Shown here in pieces: positions 8,949 through 18,876 of a stretch of 54,407 bases of DNA. The notes under the pieces were generated by a model that was not told the DNA's origin, searched no databases, and saw only the letters and a program-made list of their open reading frames with translations. Position 1 is the first letter of the stretch. The number at the start of each line of letters is the position of its first letter. Origin of the DNA: Helicobacter bizzozeronii CCUG 35545 (lineage in GTDB: Bacteria; Campylobacterota; Campylobacteria; Campylobacterales; Helicobacteraceae); NCBI GenBank assembly GCA_000263275.1, contig CAGP01000104.1:1-54407 (forward strand), in the 5' to 3' direction. The position numbers and the translations under genes were made by a program.

Positions 8949-9196
8949 GCGCTTTTTTGGATAAGTGGTTTAAGGGGGGCAATAGTGCCAATGTCGCTAA
9001 GGATCGCTTGACTTTGGTGCTAGCCTATGAGCGCAGCATGCGTTTGCCCTACATTGAGGAGATGAAAAAGGAAATCCTAGCGGTTGTGCAAAAATACACC
9101 CACAGCACCAGTATCAATGTGCGCACCAATTCTAGCCACAACACCAACACCCTAGAAGTCGAAATTGTGCTAGGTCAGGGCGATGGCTCTTGCTAG
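8945..9196 (+). CDS. minE: Cell division topological specificity factor MinE
   Basis: 83-residue protein that stimulates the MinD ATPase and drives the oscillation limiting septation to midcell. The N-terminal amphipathic segment (MSAFLDKWF) is the membrane/MinD-binding helix. The conserved [14 protein letters not shown] segment precedes a C-terminal dimerisation domain with LEVEIVLGQ. Starts at ATG 8945, overlapping the minD TGA by four bases, and its end overlaps the start of dprA by 14 bases. Intact. Confidence 0.93.
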   Translation: MSAFLDKWFKGGNSANVAKDRLTLVLAYERSMRLPYIEEMKKEILAVVQKYTHSTSINVRTNSSHNTNTLEVEIVLGQGDGSC

Positions 9197-9989
9197 CGGT
9201 TTTGCTTTTGAGCCATTAGCCTTAGAGATCAAGGGGCTTAAAAACGCCCCCAAAGTCTTTTATTATGTGGGCAACACCCGTTTATTAGACGCACCTTGCA
9301 AGATCGCCATTGTGGGCACGCGCAAACCCAGTCTTTACACCCGCCACACCACCGCCCAGCTTGCCAAACACATTACACGCATGGGGGGTGTGGTGGTGAG
9401 GCGGGGGGGCGTTTGGGGGTGGATATTACTGCCCAAAAAAAATGCCCTACCCGCCACGATCATGTTTGCCCCTTGTAGTTTGGATTACATCTACCCGCCC
9501 TCTAATGCGCCCATTATCCACCAAATCGCCAAGGAGGGCTTGATTATCAGCGAATATGCCAAAAAATTTTCTGCCCTACAGACATTCTTTTTTGGAGCGT
9601 AACCGCTTGGTAGTGGCTTTAAGCGATGTGGTGGTGGTTGCTGAGGCAGACATGCACAGCGGATCGATGGTGAGTGCTAGGCTGGCTTTAGAGCAACAAA
9701 AAACCCCTTTTTGTTTTGCCCCAACGCTTAGGCGAGAGTTTGGGCACTCAAGAGCTCTTAGAGCAGGGTAAAGCCCAAGCGATCTATGATGTGGAACGCT
9801 TTTGTGCCCGCTTGGCTCAAGATTATGATCTAAAGCCCCCAAGAGAGCCCAAAACAAGTGATTTTTTTGCGCTTTTGTAGCCAAAGACCCAGTTTTGAAG
9901 AGGCTTATGCGATCTATGGGGATTTTCTCTTAGAACAAGAGCTTTTAGGGGTGATCAAACGCCAAGATGGGCGGGTGATTCTAGCCTAA
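9183..9989 (+). pseudogene. dprA: DNA processing protein DprA, multiply frameshifted
   Basis: DprA loads RecA on incoming single-stranded DNA during natural transformation. Recognisable parts lie in several frames: KIAIVGTRKPSLYTRHTT, MFAPCSLDYIYP, EGLIISEYAK, SFLERNRLVVALSDVV, MHSGSMVSARLALEQ and the C-terminal EEAYAIYGDFLLEQELLG. Six extra bases explain the breaks: G at 9400/9401, G5 at 9415-9419, A8 at 9435-9442, T4 at 9567-9570, T5 at 9708-9712 and T7 at 9862-9868. Removing them restores VVVSGGAFGVDITAQKNALP and a 266-residue protein. It has more disruptions per kilobase than any other gene here, so real decay is possible, but all sit in homopolymers as in the essential genes. ATG 9183 overlaps minE; the stop overlaps ruvX as TAATG. 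Confidence 0.85.
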
Positions 9990-10396
9990 TGATCTTGTTA
10001 GCAGCAGATATTGGCTTAAAACGAATCGGGCTTGCTATGTGGGTGCAGGGGGTGATCTTGCCCCTAGAGCCCATTTTACGCCATAACCGCCAACAAGCCA
10101 GCCAGCAACTCCAAACGCTTTTAGAGCTCAAAAAGCCCGATACGCTCATTGTGGGCTTACCCGATGCACACTACACCACCACGCGCGCGCGCATTTTGCA
10201 CTTTGTAGGCTTGCTTGACTTTGCGCCCATTGTCTATGTCAATGAGAGCAGCAGCAGCGAGCTAGCCCTAGAGGGGATTGCCCATCTTAGCCACAAGCAA
10301 CGCCAACAAGCCCGCAAAAATGGCATGCTAGATAGTTTGGCTGCTTGTGAAATCCTCAGGCGTTATGTGGCTTGCACGCCCTCAATATTGCTATAA
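9989..10396 (+). CDS. ruvX: Putative pre-16S rRNA nuclease YqgF/RuvX
   Basis: RNase H-fold protein of 135 residues in the YqgF family, involved in processing of the 16S rRNA 5' end. The signature [13 protein letters not shown] (catalytic Asp) is at the N-terminus, LIVGLP in the middle, and [14 protein letters not shown] (second acidic residue) near the end. ATG 9989 overlaps the dprA stop (TAATG), so they are co-translated. The 3' end overlaps the convergent yebC by 34 bases. Intact. Confidence 0.88.
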   Translation: MILLAADIGLKRIGLAMWVQGVILPLEPILRHNRQQASQQLQTLLELKKPDTLIVGLPDAHYTTTRARILHFVGLLDFAPIVYVNESSSSELALEGIAHLSHKQRQQARKNGMLDSLAACEILRRYVACTPSILL

Positions 10397-11091
10397 AGTG
10401 CGATCACATCGTCATCTTCTTCGATGCGATCCAAGAGTTTTTCAATCTCGGCTAGGGCTTGCTCACTTAAAGAAATGGGCGAGGTGGGGATGCGTTGCAA
10501 GCAAGCCTTTTGGATGGGGATTTGCAAACTCTCAAAGCCCTCTTGTAATTGCTTGAAGTGTTGGTAATCCCCCAGCACCAAAAAGCTTTGATCGATGATC
10601 TCTAGGGACTCCAAGCCATAATCAATTAAGGCTAATTCCATGTCCTCCAAAGAGAGGGGTAGATTAGCTAATAAGCCCTCAAAAACGCTTTTGCGGGCAA
10701 ACATAAATTCTAGCGATCCATTGGGGACCATACTAGCCCCGGGGGTCTTGTTGAAATAACTTTTCAGATTGGCGATGGTGCGGGTGGGGTTGTCCGTCAT
10801 GCATTCCATAAAGAGCAAAACCCCATGGTTAGCCTTGCCCTCATAATTGACCTCCACTAATTGCCCCTCTTTGCTGCTGGCGCGCTTGATGGCTGCCTCG
10901 ATATTGTCTTTGGGCATGTTTTGGGCTTTGGCGTTGAGTATGGCGGTGCGTAATTTGGCATTGCTGGCTGGATCGCCCCCACCCTCTTTGGCTGCCAGCG
11001 TGATGGCTTTGGCTAATTTGGGGAAAACCTTACTCATTTTATCCCAGCGTTTTTCTTTGGCTGCTCGTCTGTATTCAAAAGCACGTCCCAT
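10363..11091 (-). CDS. YebC/PmpR family protein
   Basis: 242-residue member of the YebC/PmpR (TACO1-like) family, described as transcription regulators and as translation factors acting on proline-rich stretches. The family N-terminus [21 protein letters not shown] is followed by [49 protein letters not shown] and GSLEFMF. The acidic C-terminal region has [21 protein letters not shown] 11091 overlaps the hemB stop (TAATG), so the pair is co-translated. Intact. No operator visible. Confidence 0.92.
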   Translation of the reverse strand: MGRAFEYRRAAKEKRWDKMSKVFPKLAKAITLAAKEGGGDPASNAKLRTAILNAKAQNMPKDNIEAAIKRASSKEGQLVEVNYEGKANHGVLLFMECMTDNPTRTIANLKSYFNKTPGASMVPNGSLEFMFARKSVFEGLLANLPLSLEDMELALIDYGLESLEIIDQSFLVLGDYQHFKQLQEGFESLQIPIQKACLQRIPTSPISLSEQALAEIEKLLDRIEEDDDVIALYSNIEGVQAT

Positions 11092-12062
11092 TAAAATCCT
11101 TTCTGTAAGAGTTGTGCCACTTCTTTAGCGTGGTAGCTGATGATCATATCCGCCCCCGCACGCTTAAAAGCGATCATGGTTTCTAAAAGCAAGCGATCAT
11201 AATCCATTAAATTATGGGCTTGGGCGAGTTTGAACATCGCATATTCCCCGCTCACATTGTAAAGAGCAAGGGGTAAGAGCGTGCGATCCTTAATGCTACG
11301 CACAATATCCAAATACACCAAAGCGGGCTTGACCATCAAAATATCTGCCCCTTGAATCTCATCTTCTAAACTCTCTAAGATCGCCTCTTTGGGGTTGGCA
11401 TAATCCATTTGGTAACTCTTGCGATCCCCAAAACTGGGGGCAGATTGCGCCACATCTCTAAAGGGACCATAATAGCTACTGGCAAACTTAGTGGAGTAGC
11501 TCATGATCGGTGTGTGGGGGTAGCCCCCTTGATCCAAGGCTTGGCGAATCGCTAAAACCATGCCATCCATCATCGCACTAGGGGCGATCACATCCACCCC
11601 ACTTTGGGCTAGGATAACAGCCTGCTTGCCCAAAATCTCTAGGGTTTTGTCATTATCCACGCTTTGATCGCGCAAAATGCCACAATGCCCGTGATCGGTG
11701 TATTCACAAAAACACAGATCAGCAATCACCACCAAAGAGGGCAACTCTTTTTTAATGGCACGCGTGGCTTTAGCCACTATATGATCGGCATTAAGCGCAC
11801 TTGAGCCTTGAGCGTCCTTGTGGCTGGGGATTCCAAATAACAGCACGGCTTGAATGCCCAAATCTTGCAACAAGGCGCATTCTTTTAAGATCATATCAAT
11901 ACTCATTTGGAACACCCCGGGCATGGAGGCAATGGGGTTAGACACCCCCACCCCCTCAAGCACAAATAAAGGCGCGATAAAATCAGCAACATGCAGTCTT
12001 GTTTCACGCACCAAAGCCCGTAAATTTTCTGTGGCACGCAAGCGTCTTAAGCGTCTAAACAT
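11091..12062 (-). CDS. hemB: Delta-aminolevulinic acid dehydratase (porphobilinogen synthase)
   Basis: Condenses two 5-aminolevulinate molecules to porphobilinogen in heme synthesis. The 323-residue length is standard. The two Schiff-base lysine regions are visible as [16 protein letters not shown] and [15 protein letters not shown]; metal-site/substrate residues lie in [14 protein letters not shown], which has the Cys residues of the zinc-type enzyme; GEYAMFKLA follows. ATG 12062 is chosen (AAAGGA 9 bases upstream, TGATG overlap with lpxE) rather than upstream in-frame codons. Operon lpxE-hemB-yebC by overlapping ends. Intact. Confidence 0.95.
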   Translation of the reverse strand: MFRRLRRLRATENLRALVRETRLHVADFIAPLFVLEGVGVSNPIASMPGVFQMSIDMILKECALLQDLGIQAVLLFGIPSHKDAQGSSALNADHIVAKATRAIKKELPSLVVIADLCFCEYTDHGHCGILRDQSVDNDKTLEILGKQAVILAQSGVDVIAPSAMMDGMVLAIRQALDQGGYPHTPIMSYSTKFASSYYGPFRDVAQSAPSFGDRKSYQMDYANPKEAILESLEDEIQGADILMVKPALVYLDIVRSIKDRTLLPLALYNVSGEYAMFKLAQAHNLMDYDRLLLETMIAFKRAGADMIISYHAKEVAQLLQKGF

Positions 12063-12645
12063 CAAAAATCCTTTTTTTGGTTTTGATAGGGGCTGGTTAA
12101 AAACAGCACGCACAGCACACCCACGCTAAAGCCGGCAATGAGCGCGCCGATGGTGTGGGCGTTGTAATAAATGCGCGCACCCATTGTCAAAAAGGCTAAG
12201 GGCAAAAAGATCAGCCACACCCAGCTATAACGGCGCACCAAAAAAGCTAGGGCACAAGCGATCATCGAGGAATGCCCGCTGGGCATGTTTTTAGAACTCC
12301 CATTGGGGCGCTCACCCAAACGCCTACTAAAGATCACCACATTATTAAGCCCCATTTAAAGGAATGCGTGGCGATGGTGGTGGCGATACTCACATGGATA
12401 ATTTGGATCAGACCGATCGGATCGCGTTTGATTAAGGGCAGGGCAAAAGAGGCAAGAGTGGGCACAAAACGGGCATAATGTTCGGTGGTGTCAAAAACTA
12501 GGGGGACTTGGGGTTGCTTGGCGATCTTGGGAAAAGGGGTGATCGCCCCGATGATAAAGAGTAAAACAAAAAGGGCAATGCTTTTAAGGGGGAGTTTTTG
12601 GGGGAAACTTTGGGGGTAGAGGGTTTTAAATTTAGTGTTCTTCAT
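12062..12645 (-). CDS. lpxE: Lipid A phosphatase, PAP2 family, LpxE-like (frameshifted)
   Basis: Inner-membrane PAP2-fold phosphatase of 194 residues after correction, matching the H. pylori HP0021 position next to eptA. LpxE removes the lipid A 1-phosphate at the periplasmic face so that EptA can add phosphoethanolamine, lowering charge and polymyxin sensitivity. PAP2 motifs: a Lys/Arg-rich block ending ERPNGS, then MPSGHSSM with the catalytic His, then [13 protein letters not shown] in the third-motif position. The Asp expected four residues after the third-motif His is Ala here. Several hydrophobic helices are visible. Frame breaks at the C4 run 12350-12353 (plus strand), which needs one more base; this joins FKWGL to NNVVIFSRR. 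Starts at ATG 12645 inside the end of eptA (14-base overlap). Confidence 0.85.
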
Positions 12646-14190
12646 GGGCTTTAAAAATGTCTAAATCGGGGGTATAGGCATTACAAGGCTTTTGTGCGCC
12701 AAAAGCCCCCAAAATGCTAGAAAAAATCACACTTTGCTGGTAATCTTGCTTAATGGGTTTAAAATGGCGTGTGGCTTTAAAGGCATTATTAGCATAGACA
12801 ATAAAGGGGACTTGTTTTTGCAAATCCGGGGCAATGAGGTAGGGCGTGCCATGCAAATACATGCCATGCTCGCCCAAACTCTCCCCATGGTCGCTCATAT
12901 ACAACAACAATGCGGGTTTGGGGCTGTGTTGCAAGGTATCCACCATGCGATCGAGCACTTGGTCGTTATAGGCAATGGTGTTATCATAGGCATTCACCAA
13001 ACTTTCTACACTGCATGCATTGGGTTCGCTATGGGTGCAAAGGGGCTTAAAGGGGGCAAAATGGGGGGGCACTTTATCCACATACAGCGGTCCATGCGAG
13101 CCTTTAAGGTGCAAGATGATCAAAACATTATCCTTAGGGTAACGCTCCAACACATGGGGCAAGGCAAGGGCTAGGGCTCCATCAAAGCTTAAAAATTTGG
13201 GGATCAATGCCCTTTTGTTTGAGCCACTCTTGCCAAAGGGATAAGGGGGGTTTCCAATCAATTTTCATGGGCGGTTCGGCATCATTGAGGCTGAGCCACA
13301 CCACCTTAACCCCCTGTCTGTGTAAAAATGAGGGCAGATTTTCATAGCCGGCTTTGGGGGCGAGCATGCACGCCAGCGCGGCGGTGGTGTAGGTGGCACA
13401 GGAGGTGGCTTTGAGGGCTAGGATTTCATGGTTATCCATGCGTTTTTGTAATTTGGGTGTGGTGGCTCTAGGATAGCCATAAATGCCATAATTAGCCCGC
13501 CGAGCACTCTCGCCTATAGCCAAGACCACAATCGTGTTGTGGGCATGGATGGGGGTATTTTCTAAGAGTTTGGGGGGGCTTTGCTGGATCGCATGCAGAG
13601 CAACCCGCAGGGCATTGATGCTATAGCTATAGGGCAGAGCCAACCCGCCGATATTTTTGGCATGGTGATCCAAAAAAGAGCCATTGTTTGGCATGCGTGA
13701 AACTCCAAATGAAAAACACCAGTGCCGAGCCTAGAAAAATGCCCGCTTGGGTTTTTAGTTTTGGTTTGGCAATGGGGATGGCATAGAACAACCCAGCTAG
13801 CCCCAAGCCTAGCAACCCATAGAACCATAAATTCCCCCCCAAAAATGCGCCCGCCTCGTGGGTGTTGGTGTTAAAGACATTCCCCATCATCGCCCTAGTC
13901 AAAAAGACATGGTAGGTGTGGATAAAATAAAAGGCAAGGGCATTACACAGAGTCAAAAAAGCAAAAACAGCTTGCATGCATTTATTGCCCAACAAGGAAA
14001 GCGCGGCTAAAACCATGTTGGTGGTGCAAATATAGGCGATCGTTACGCTGATGACAACCCCCCACCCACCGCCATGTTTTAAAATATAATCCAAAAGAGG
14101 CTTATGGAAGAGCAAGAAAGAGATAAAACTATAAAATAAAAGCGTGGTCAAAAAGGGTAAGGGCTTTTTAAAAAATCTTAACAACACCAA
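12632..14190 (-). CDS. eptA: Lipid A phosphoethanolamine transferase EptA (two frameshifts)
   Basis: About 518 residues after correction. The N-terminal ~170 residues form about five membrane helices with the YHVFLTRAMMGNVFNTNTHEA loop segment. The periplasmic sulfatase-fold domain shows VVLAIGESARRANYGIYGYP, TSCATYTTAALACML, LIILHLKGSHGP and LYMSDHGESLGEHGMYLHG, which carry the metal ligands. Extra bases at the A6 run 13672-13677 and at 13184-13186 (plus strand) break the frame; removing them restores one reading frame divisible by three. AGGAG abuts the first TTG (14190), so the working start is more likely a TTG or GTG within the next few codons (14187 or 14184). Coupled with lpxE downstream; acts on lipid A after LpxE. 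Confidence 0.87.
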
Positions 14191-14230
14191 CTCCTAAAGC
14201 CCCACCCCATCAAATTCCTAACAATCCCCT

Positions 14231-15511
14231 TTATTTGCCTACATAGACTTGTCTGGGTCTTGTGATTCGGGCTTGGGAGTTTTTCACATGTTCTAAAAGT
14301 TGCGCGCACCAGCCCACCGTGCGCCCGATCACAAACACGGGGGTGAAAAACCGCGTGGGGATTTTCAAAGCCGTTAAGATCGTGCCCGAGTAAAAATCCA
14401 CATTGGGGTAGAGGTTGCGGGAGATAAAGTATTCATCTTTCAAGGCGACCTCTTCAACTTTAGCGGCGATCTCATCGAGTCTAGGATTCATTTTAATGCC
14501 CTTGGCTTGTAGGTCGTCCTTGAGTTTCTTTAAAATCCGCGCTCTGGGATCGTAACTTTTATAGACCCGATGCCCAAAGCCCATGAGCTTAAAGGGATCA
14601 TTTTTGTCTTTTACGCGGGCGATGTATTTTTCAACATTCTTAACATCCCCGATCTCCTCCATTTGGAGCAAGACTTTTTCATTAGCCCCGCCATGCAAAT
14701 GCCCCCAAAGTGCACTAATGCCCGCACTGATAGCCGCATAAGGATGCACGCCTGTAGAGGCGACATTACGCACGGTGGTTGAAGAAGCGTTCTGCCCGTG
14801 ATCGGCATGCAGGGTCAAAATCTTATCAAAGGCTTCGACCTCTAAGGGGGTGATTTCACTTTCGCCATGCAATTCGTGTTTTAAGCGCCCATGCGGGTAG
14901 GCTCTGAGCATGAATAAAATATTTTCAATATAGCTACGCCCCACATCGGGGTAAATAATGGGCGCACCGATCTCGTTGCGGTAACAAATAGCCGCTAGGG
15001 TGGGCATTTTAGCGACAATGCGCCTAGCCATCGTTTGGTAATCCTCTTCGGTGTTCATCACGGCATGATCAAAATAGAAGGTGGAGAGGATGGACACCCC
15101 GCTAGAAAGTTTTGCCATTGGGTGGGCATTGGTGGGGAAGGCAGCAAACATGTTCATCAAAGTCCCGTGGATAAAACTGCGGTGGCGCAATTCCAGCTCA
15201 AACTCCAGCGACTCGCTTTCATTTTTGGGCAGTTCGTCAGTGAGCAAAAGCTTACACACATCGACATATTTATACTTGGCAACCAGCTCTTCAATGGGAT
15301 ATCCCTTGTAGTAGAGCTCGCCTTTTTTGCCATCGATGTAACTAATGGTGGATTTGCACCCCGCCGTTGAAGAATACCCCGGATCATAAGAGACCATCCC
15401 CGCACTCTCATAGAGTTTAGAAAAATCAATGGCTAGGGGACCCCTTGTGCTGGCGATCGTGCCAAACTCAAACTTTTGACCGGTTTCATTATTGGTTAGT
15501 GTGATTGACAT
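14231..15511 (-). CDS. gltA: Citrate synthase
   Basis: Condenses acetyl-CoA and oxaloacetate to citrate. 426 residues, the size of the hexameric type II enzyme. Catalytic regions are visible: the first His block [19 protein letters not shown], the second around [13 protein letters not shown], and [14 protein letters not shown]; the closing [14 protein letters not shown] is standard. ATG 15511 is chosen over upstream in-frame codons because AGGAAATCT precedes it. A TATAAT lies 19 bases upstream. Divergent from icd with 171 bp between start codons, the H. pylori gltA-icd arrangement. Intact. Confidence 0.96.
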   Translation of the reverse strand: MSITLTNNETGQKFEFGTIASTRGPLAIDFSKLYESAGMVSYDPGYSSTAGCKSTISYIDGKKGELYYKGYPIEELVAKYKYVDVCKLLLTDELPKNESESLEFELELRHRSFIHGTLMNMFAAFPTNAHPMAKLSSGVSILSTFYFDHAVMNTEEDYQTMARRIVAKMPTLAAICYRNEIGAPIIYPDVGRSYIENILFMLRAYPHGRLKHELHGESEITPLEVEAFDKILTLHADHGQNASSTTVRNVASTGVHPYAAISAGISALWGHLHGGANEKVLLQMEEIGDVKNVEKYIARVKDKNDPFKLMGFGHRVYKSYDPRARILKKLKDDLQAKGIKMNPRLDEIAAKVEEVALKDEYFISRNLYPNVDFYSGTILTALKIPTRFFTPVFVIGRTVGWCAQLLEHVKNSQARITRPRQVYVGK

Positions 15512-15529
15512 AGATTTCCTTTTTATTCC

Positions 15530-15535
15530 ATTATA
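15530..15535 (-). promoter_or_regulatory. -10 element of gltA
   Basis: Perfect TATAAT on the minus strand preceded by TG. It lies 19 bases upstream of the gltA ATG, with no clear -35, as is usual for Helicobacter sigma80 promoters. Confidence 0.55.
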
Positions 15536-15646
15536 CAGGATCAAATATTATTAAACATTGAAGTAGCCCCACACACCAAGAATGCTTGCCCCCTTAGGCG
15601 TGTTTTAATGTGTAAAAATGACCTGCATGCAATATTAGATTTTCTG

Positions 15647-15655
15647 TGCTAGAAT
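15647..15655 (+). promoter_or_regulatory. Extended -10 element of icd
   Basis: TGCTAGAAT matches the TGnTAnAAT extended -10 pattern, 27 bases upstream of the icd ATG. The strong ribosome-binding site AAGGAG follows at 15670-15675. The same nonamer serves the hpn promoter. Confidence 0.55.
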
Positions 15656-15682
15656 GTTAAAAAATCTTTAAGGAGAGTTTTT

Positions 15683-16964
15683 ATGTCTTACAACCCTAAG
15701 TATTTGTCTTTGCCCACAGAGGGGGAAGCCATCAGTGTTAAGGAGGGCAAATTGCATGTGCCCAATAACCCCATCATTCCCTTTATTGAGGGCGATGGTA
15801 TTGGCGTGGATATTACCCCGGTAATGCGTAAAGTGGTGGATGCCGCCGTGCAAAAAGCCTATCAGGGCGCAAAAAAGATCGCTTGGTATGAGGTCTTTGT
15901 GGGGGAAAAATGTTACAACAAATTTAAGGAGCACGCAGAACTGAGCCTTGAGGAACAATGGCTACTGCCCGACACCATCGAGGCGATCAACCATTTTAAG
16001 GTGTCTATTAAAGGCCCCCTCACCACGCCCGTAGGTGAGGGCTTTAGGTCGCTCAATGTCGCTTTGCGCCAAAAAAATGGATTTGTATGTCTGCTTGCGC
16101 CCCGTGCGCTGGTATTCAAGCCCTAGCCCGGTGAAAGAGCCGCAAAAAGTAGATATGGTGATTTTCCGTGAAAATAGCGAGGATATTTACGCCGGGATCG
16201 AGTTTAACCAAGATAGCCCAGAGGCTAAAAAGCTCATCAAGTTTTTACAAGAGGAGTTGCATGTCAAAAAAATTCCGCTTCCCCCAAACCAGTAGCATAG
16301 GCATTAAACCCATTAGCCTAGAGGGCACAGAACGGCTCGTGCGCAAGGCGATCCAATACACTATCGACAATGATCGCGCTAGCCTCACTTTCGTGCATAA
16401 GGGCAATATTATGAAATACACGGAGGGGGCATTTATGAAATGGGGCTATGCCCTAGCCCAAAGAGAATTTGGGGCAAAAGTGCTAGACAAGGGTCCTTGG
16501 TGTGTGCTTAAAAACCCCAAAACCGGTAAAGAAATTGTGATTAAAGACATGATTGCCGATGCTTTCTTGCAACAAATCTTACTGCGCCCGGCTGAATACG
16601 ATGTGATCGCCACGATGAACCTCAATGGGGATTATATCTCAGATGCGTTAGCCGCAATGGTAGGAGGGATTGGGATTGCTCCGGGAGCTAACATGAATGA
16701 CAGCGTAGCGATGTTTGAAGCCACGCACGGGACTGCGCCCAAATACGCCGGTCTTAACAAGGTCAATCCGGGCTCGATTATTTTGAGCGCAGAGATGATG
16801 TTACGCCACATGGGCTGGGTAGAAGCAGCCGATTTGATTGTCAAAGGCATGCAAAAAGCCATTGAGAGCAAAAAAAGTAAACTTATGACTTTGCGCGCTT
16901 GATGGAGGGCGCAACAGAGGTATCTAGCTCAGAATTTGGCGAGGTAATTATCGCGCATTTATAG
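15683..16964 (+). CDS. icd: Isocitrate dehydrogenase (NADP), frameshifted
   Basis: Oxidative decarboxylation of isocitrate to 2-oxoglutarate. Motifs run through the segments: [37 protein letters not shown] (substrate Ser), [64 protein letters not shown] and [13 protein letters not shown] (NADP site). Four extra bases explain the breaks: A7 16071-16077, the CC at 16275-16276, A7 16870-16876 and A3 16879-16881. Removing them gives exactly 425 residues ending in [20 protein letters not shown] and a stop at 16962-16964. ATG 15683 has AAGGAG upstream. The TCA cycle cannot lack this step, so error is the likeliest cause. Confidence 0.94.
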
Positions 16965-17077
16965 GGAACGGGGGGCAAAGTAGGGGGGGTGGCGTGTCTT
17001 GTTTTGGTTGTCTTGGGTAGGGTCTTGATTTTTGGGAGTGGTTAAAATGGCTACTAGTTTTGTTGCGAGGAGAACAG

Positions 17078-17932
17078 ATGAAACAAGTCGATAAGATTTA
17101 TGATGCACCCTCTAAACATTGGGTGGGTAATGGGTTTTATGTCGCCTCCATGTTTAGTTACCACGATACACACAAAAATTGCGACCCGTTTTTGCTTTTA
17201 GACTACAACGCGCCCTACCATTTTAAAGGGGGTGGAGGGGAGTTTGGTGTGGGATCACACCCGCATAAGGGCTTTGAGACGGTTACGATTGCCTATAGTG
17301 GCGAAGTGGAACATGCCGATTCGCATGGGGGAGGCGGGGTTATCACCCCCGGGGATGTGCAGTGGATGACGGCAGGTTCTGGCATCATCCACCAAGAATT
17401 TTATTCCCAAAAATTTTCCAAAGAGGGCGGGGTGTTTGAAGTGGTGCAACTTTGGGTGAATTTGCCCAAAGCCCATAAATTAACCCCGCCCAAATACCAA
17501 GCAATTAGCGCACGGGATATCCCAAGTGTGCCCTTAGAGGGCGCAAGCAAAGCACGAGTCATTGCAGGGGAGTTAAGGGGCGTTAAAGGCCCGGCAAAAA
17601 CCTTTTCTCCCATCAATTTATGGGATTTAGAAGCACACAAGGGCGATACTTTGCGCTTGGATATTCCAGATGGGCATAATGTCTTGATGTTGGTGCTGGA
17701 TGGTGTGTTGGCATTAGAAGGGCATCAAGCCCACCATGAACAACTCATCACCTTCCAAAAAGGGGGATCACAGATCAATTTTTCTACCCTTGAAAAAGCT
17801 AAGGTGCTTGTGCTCACAGGCGAACCCTTGGATGAGCCCATCGCTGGATACGGGCCCTTTGTGATGAACACCCAACAAGAAATTGCACAAGCCATAGAGG
17901 ACATGCGCTCAGGGCGTTTTGGGAATCTTTAA
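17078..17932 (+). CDS. Pirin family protein
   Basis: 284-residue bicupin of the pirin family (metal-binding; some members have quercetinase activity; bacterial roles vary). The N-terminal cupin has FGVGSHPHKGFETVTIAYSG, with the two His of the metal site, and DVQWMTAGSGIIHQEF, supplying the later His and Glu. The PF-N-W and LVLDGVL segments mark the second cupin. ATG 17078 is chosen because AGGAG lies 5 bases upstream; upstream in-frame codons lack an RBS. Monocistronic: a palindromic terminator follows. Intact. Substrate unknown. Confidence 0.88.
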   Translation: MKQVDKIYDAPSKHWVGNGFYVASMFSYHDTHKNCDPFLLLDYNAPYHFKGGGGEFGVGSHPHKGFETVTIAYSGEVEHADSHGGGGVITPGDVQWMTAGSGIIHQEFYSQKFSKEGGVFEVVQLWVNLPKAHKLTPPKYQAISARDIPSVPLEGASKARVIAGELRGVKGPAKTFSPINLWDLEAHKGDTLRLDIPDGHNVLMLVLDGVLALEGHQAHHEQLITFQKGGSQINFSTLEKAKVLVLTGEPLDEPIAGYGPFVMNTQQEIAQAIEDMRSGRFGNL

Positions 17933-17933
17933 G

Positions 17934-17950
17934 ACAGATCGATCTGTTTT
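17934..17950 (+). terminator. Palindromic terminator after the pirin gene
   Basis: The perfect 14-bp palindrome ACAGATCGATCTGT (17934-17947) begins two bases after the stop codon. The run of T at 17947-17950 follows it. Confidence 0.5.
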
Positions 17951-17972
17951 CCTCTCTATGCCAAAGAGAGGA
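17951..17972. other. Hairpin between convergent pirin and fliY
   Basis: CCTCTC and GAGAGG arms flank a 9-nt loop in the 62-bp gap between the convergent genes. No T-run follows on either strand. It may help end transcription of the flagellar operon after fliY. Confidence 0.35.
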
Positions 17973-17994
17973 GGCGCACCAGCGACCCCTAAAG

Positions 17995-18876
17995 TCAAGA
18001 ATTCTTAAGTTGCTCTAAGCGCTCTTTTTTGCTCCCAATATCGGTGATTTGGATACCAAAGTTACCATCCACAATCACCACCTCTCCCTTAGCAATCACC
18101 TTGTCATCTACCAAGATTTCAAGCGGGTCATTGACCATTTGGTTGAGCTCGACCACACTGCCAATATCCATGGACACGACATCTTTTAAGATCATCTTTT
18201 TTTGCCCGATCCGCACCCGCACATTCAGCTTGACATCTAAAAGCATGTTGATGTTGCGCGCCTCAACTTGCTCTAAGGGGTGATCCCCCTCCATGCGCTC
18301 GCTTCTTTGCACCACGGGGATACTGGGCATGGAGGGAGCGGGTCTACCCTTAGGGACATTTTGGGGGGCTTCTTTTTTATTGAAAATATCAATGAAGACT
18401 CCCCCACAGAAAATAAAAAAGCTCGATTCAATCTTATCGAGTGCAAAACTAAATTCATACCCATCGCTATAAGGATCGAGCAGGGCAGCATCGTGGGCAA
18501 AAACGGCTTGTTTGGCTTCAAAACTCAATTTGGGCATGACCTCTTGAGAACTTAGGGCAGTGGTGAGCGCGCCAAAGACATTGGAGCCAATTTCTTTAAT
18601 GGCATCCAAGTCATCAGCCTCTAAAGCCTCTTTGCTCACCCCCTCCCCCCCCACCATCAAATCCGCTAGAGCGGTCGCCATGGGCACGGGTATAGCTAGC
18701 GTGATGGTGAGATTGGCTTTTGAATTGATTTGGATGGTAACAGAGGCATGTTCGATAAAGATAAAATCCCCCACGGAGATTTCACTTTTTAACGCCACTT
18801 CCGGAGTTTTGCCTAGCAACCCCCCCACGGTTGAGGTAAATTCCTGCACAAAGAGTTTTAAAAAATCTGCAATCAT
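17995..18876 (-). CDS. fliY: Flagellar motor switch protein FliY
   Basis: 293-residue switch protein with a central CheC-like region (EIGSNVFGALTTALSS) and a C-terminal SpoA/FliN domain (LLDVKLNVRVRIGQKKMILKDV, then GSVVELNQMVNDPLEILV and GIQITDIGSKKERLEQL). It forms part of the C-ring and affects rotation switching; epsilonproteobacteria use FliY alongside FliN. ATG 18876 overlaps the fliM stop (ATGA), so the two are co-translated. Last gene of the flagellar run, corresponding to HP1030. Intact. Confidence 0.92.
   Translation of the reverse strand: MIADFLKLFVQEFTSTVGGLLGKTPEVALKSEISVGDFIFIEHASVTIQINSKANLTITLAIPVPMATALADLMVGGEGVSKEALEADDLDAIKEIGSNVFGALTTALSSQEVMPKLSFEAKQAVFAHDAALLDPYSDGYEFSFALDKIESSFFIFCGGVFIDIFNKKEAPQNVPKGRPAPSMPSIPVVQRSERMEGDHPLEQVEARNINMLLDVKLNVRVRIGQKKMILKDVVSMDIGSVVELNQMVNDPLEILVDDKVIAKGEVVIVDGNFGIQITDIGSKKERLEQLKNS

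Noticed and set aside
15545-15660. Possible small RNA or riboswitch between gltA and icd
   Set aside because: Only divergent -10 elements and short A/T stretches are present; no stable structure or known aptamer pattern.
15683-16964. icd as a set of separate small genes or a true pseudogene
   Set aside because: All active-site motifs are kept and four run-length corrections give exactly 425 residues.
17934-17950. Palindrome near the pirin stop as a regulator site
   Set aside because: It follows the stop codon and has a T-run, so termination is the simpler explanation.
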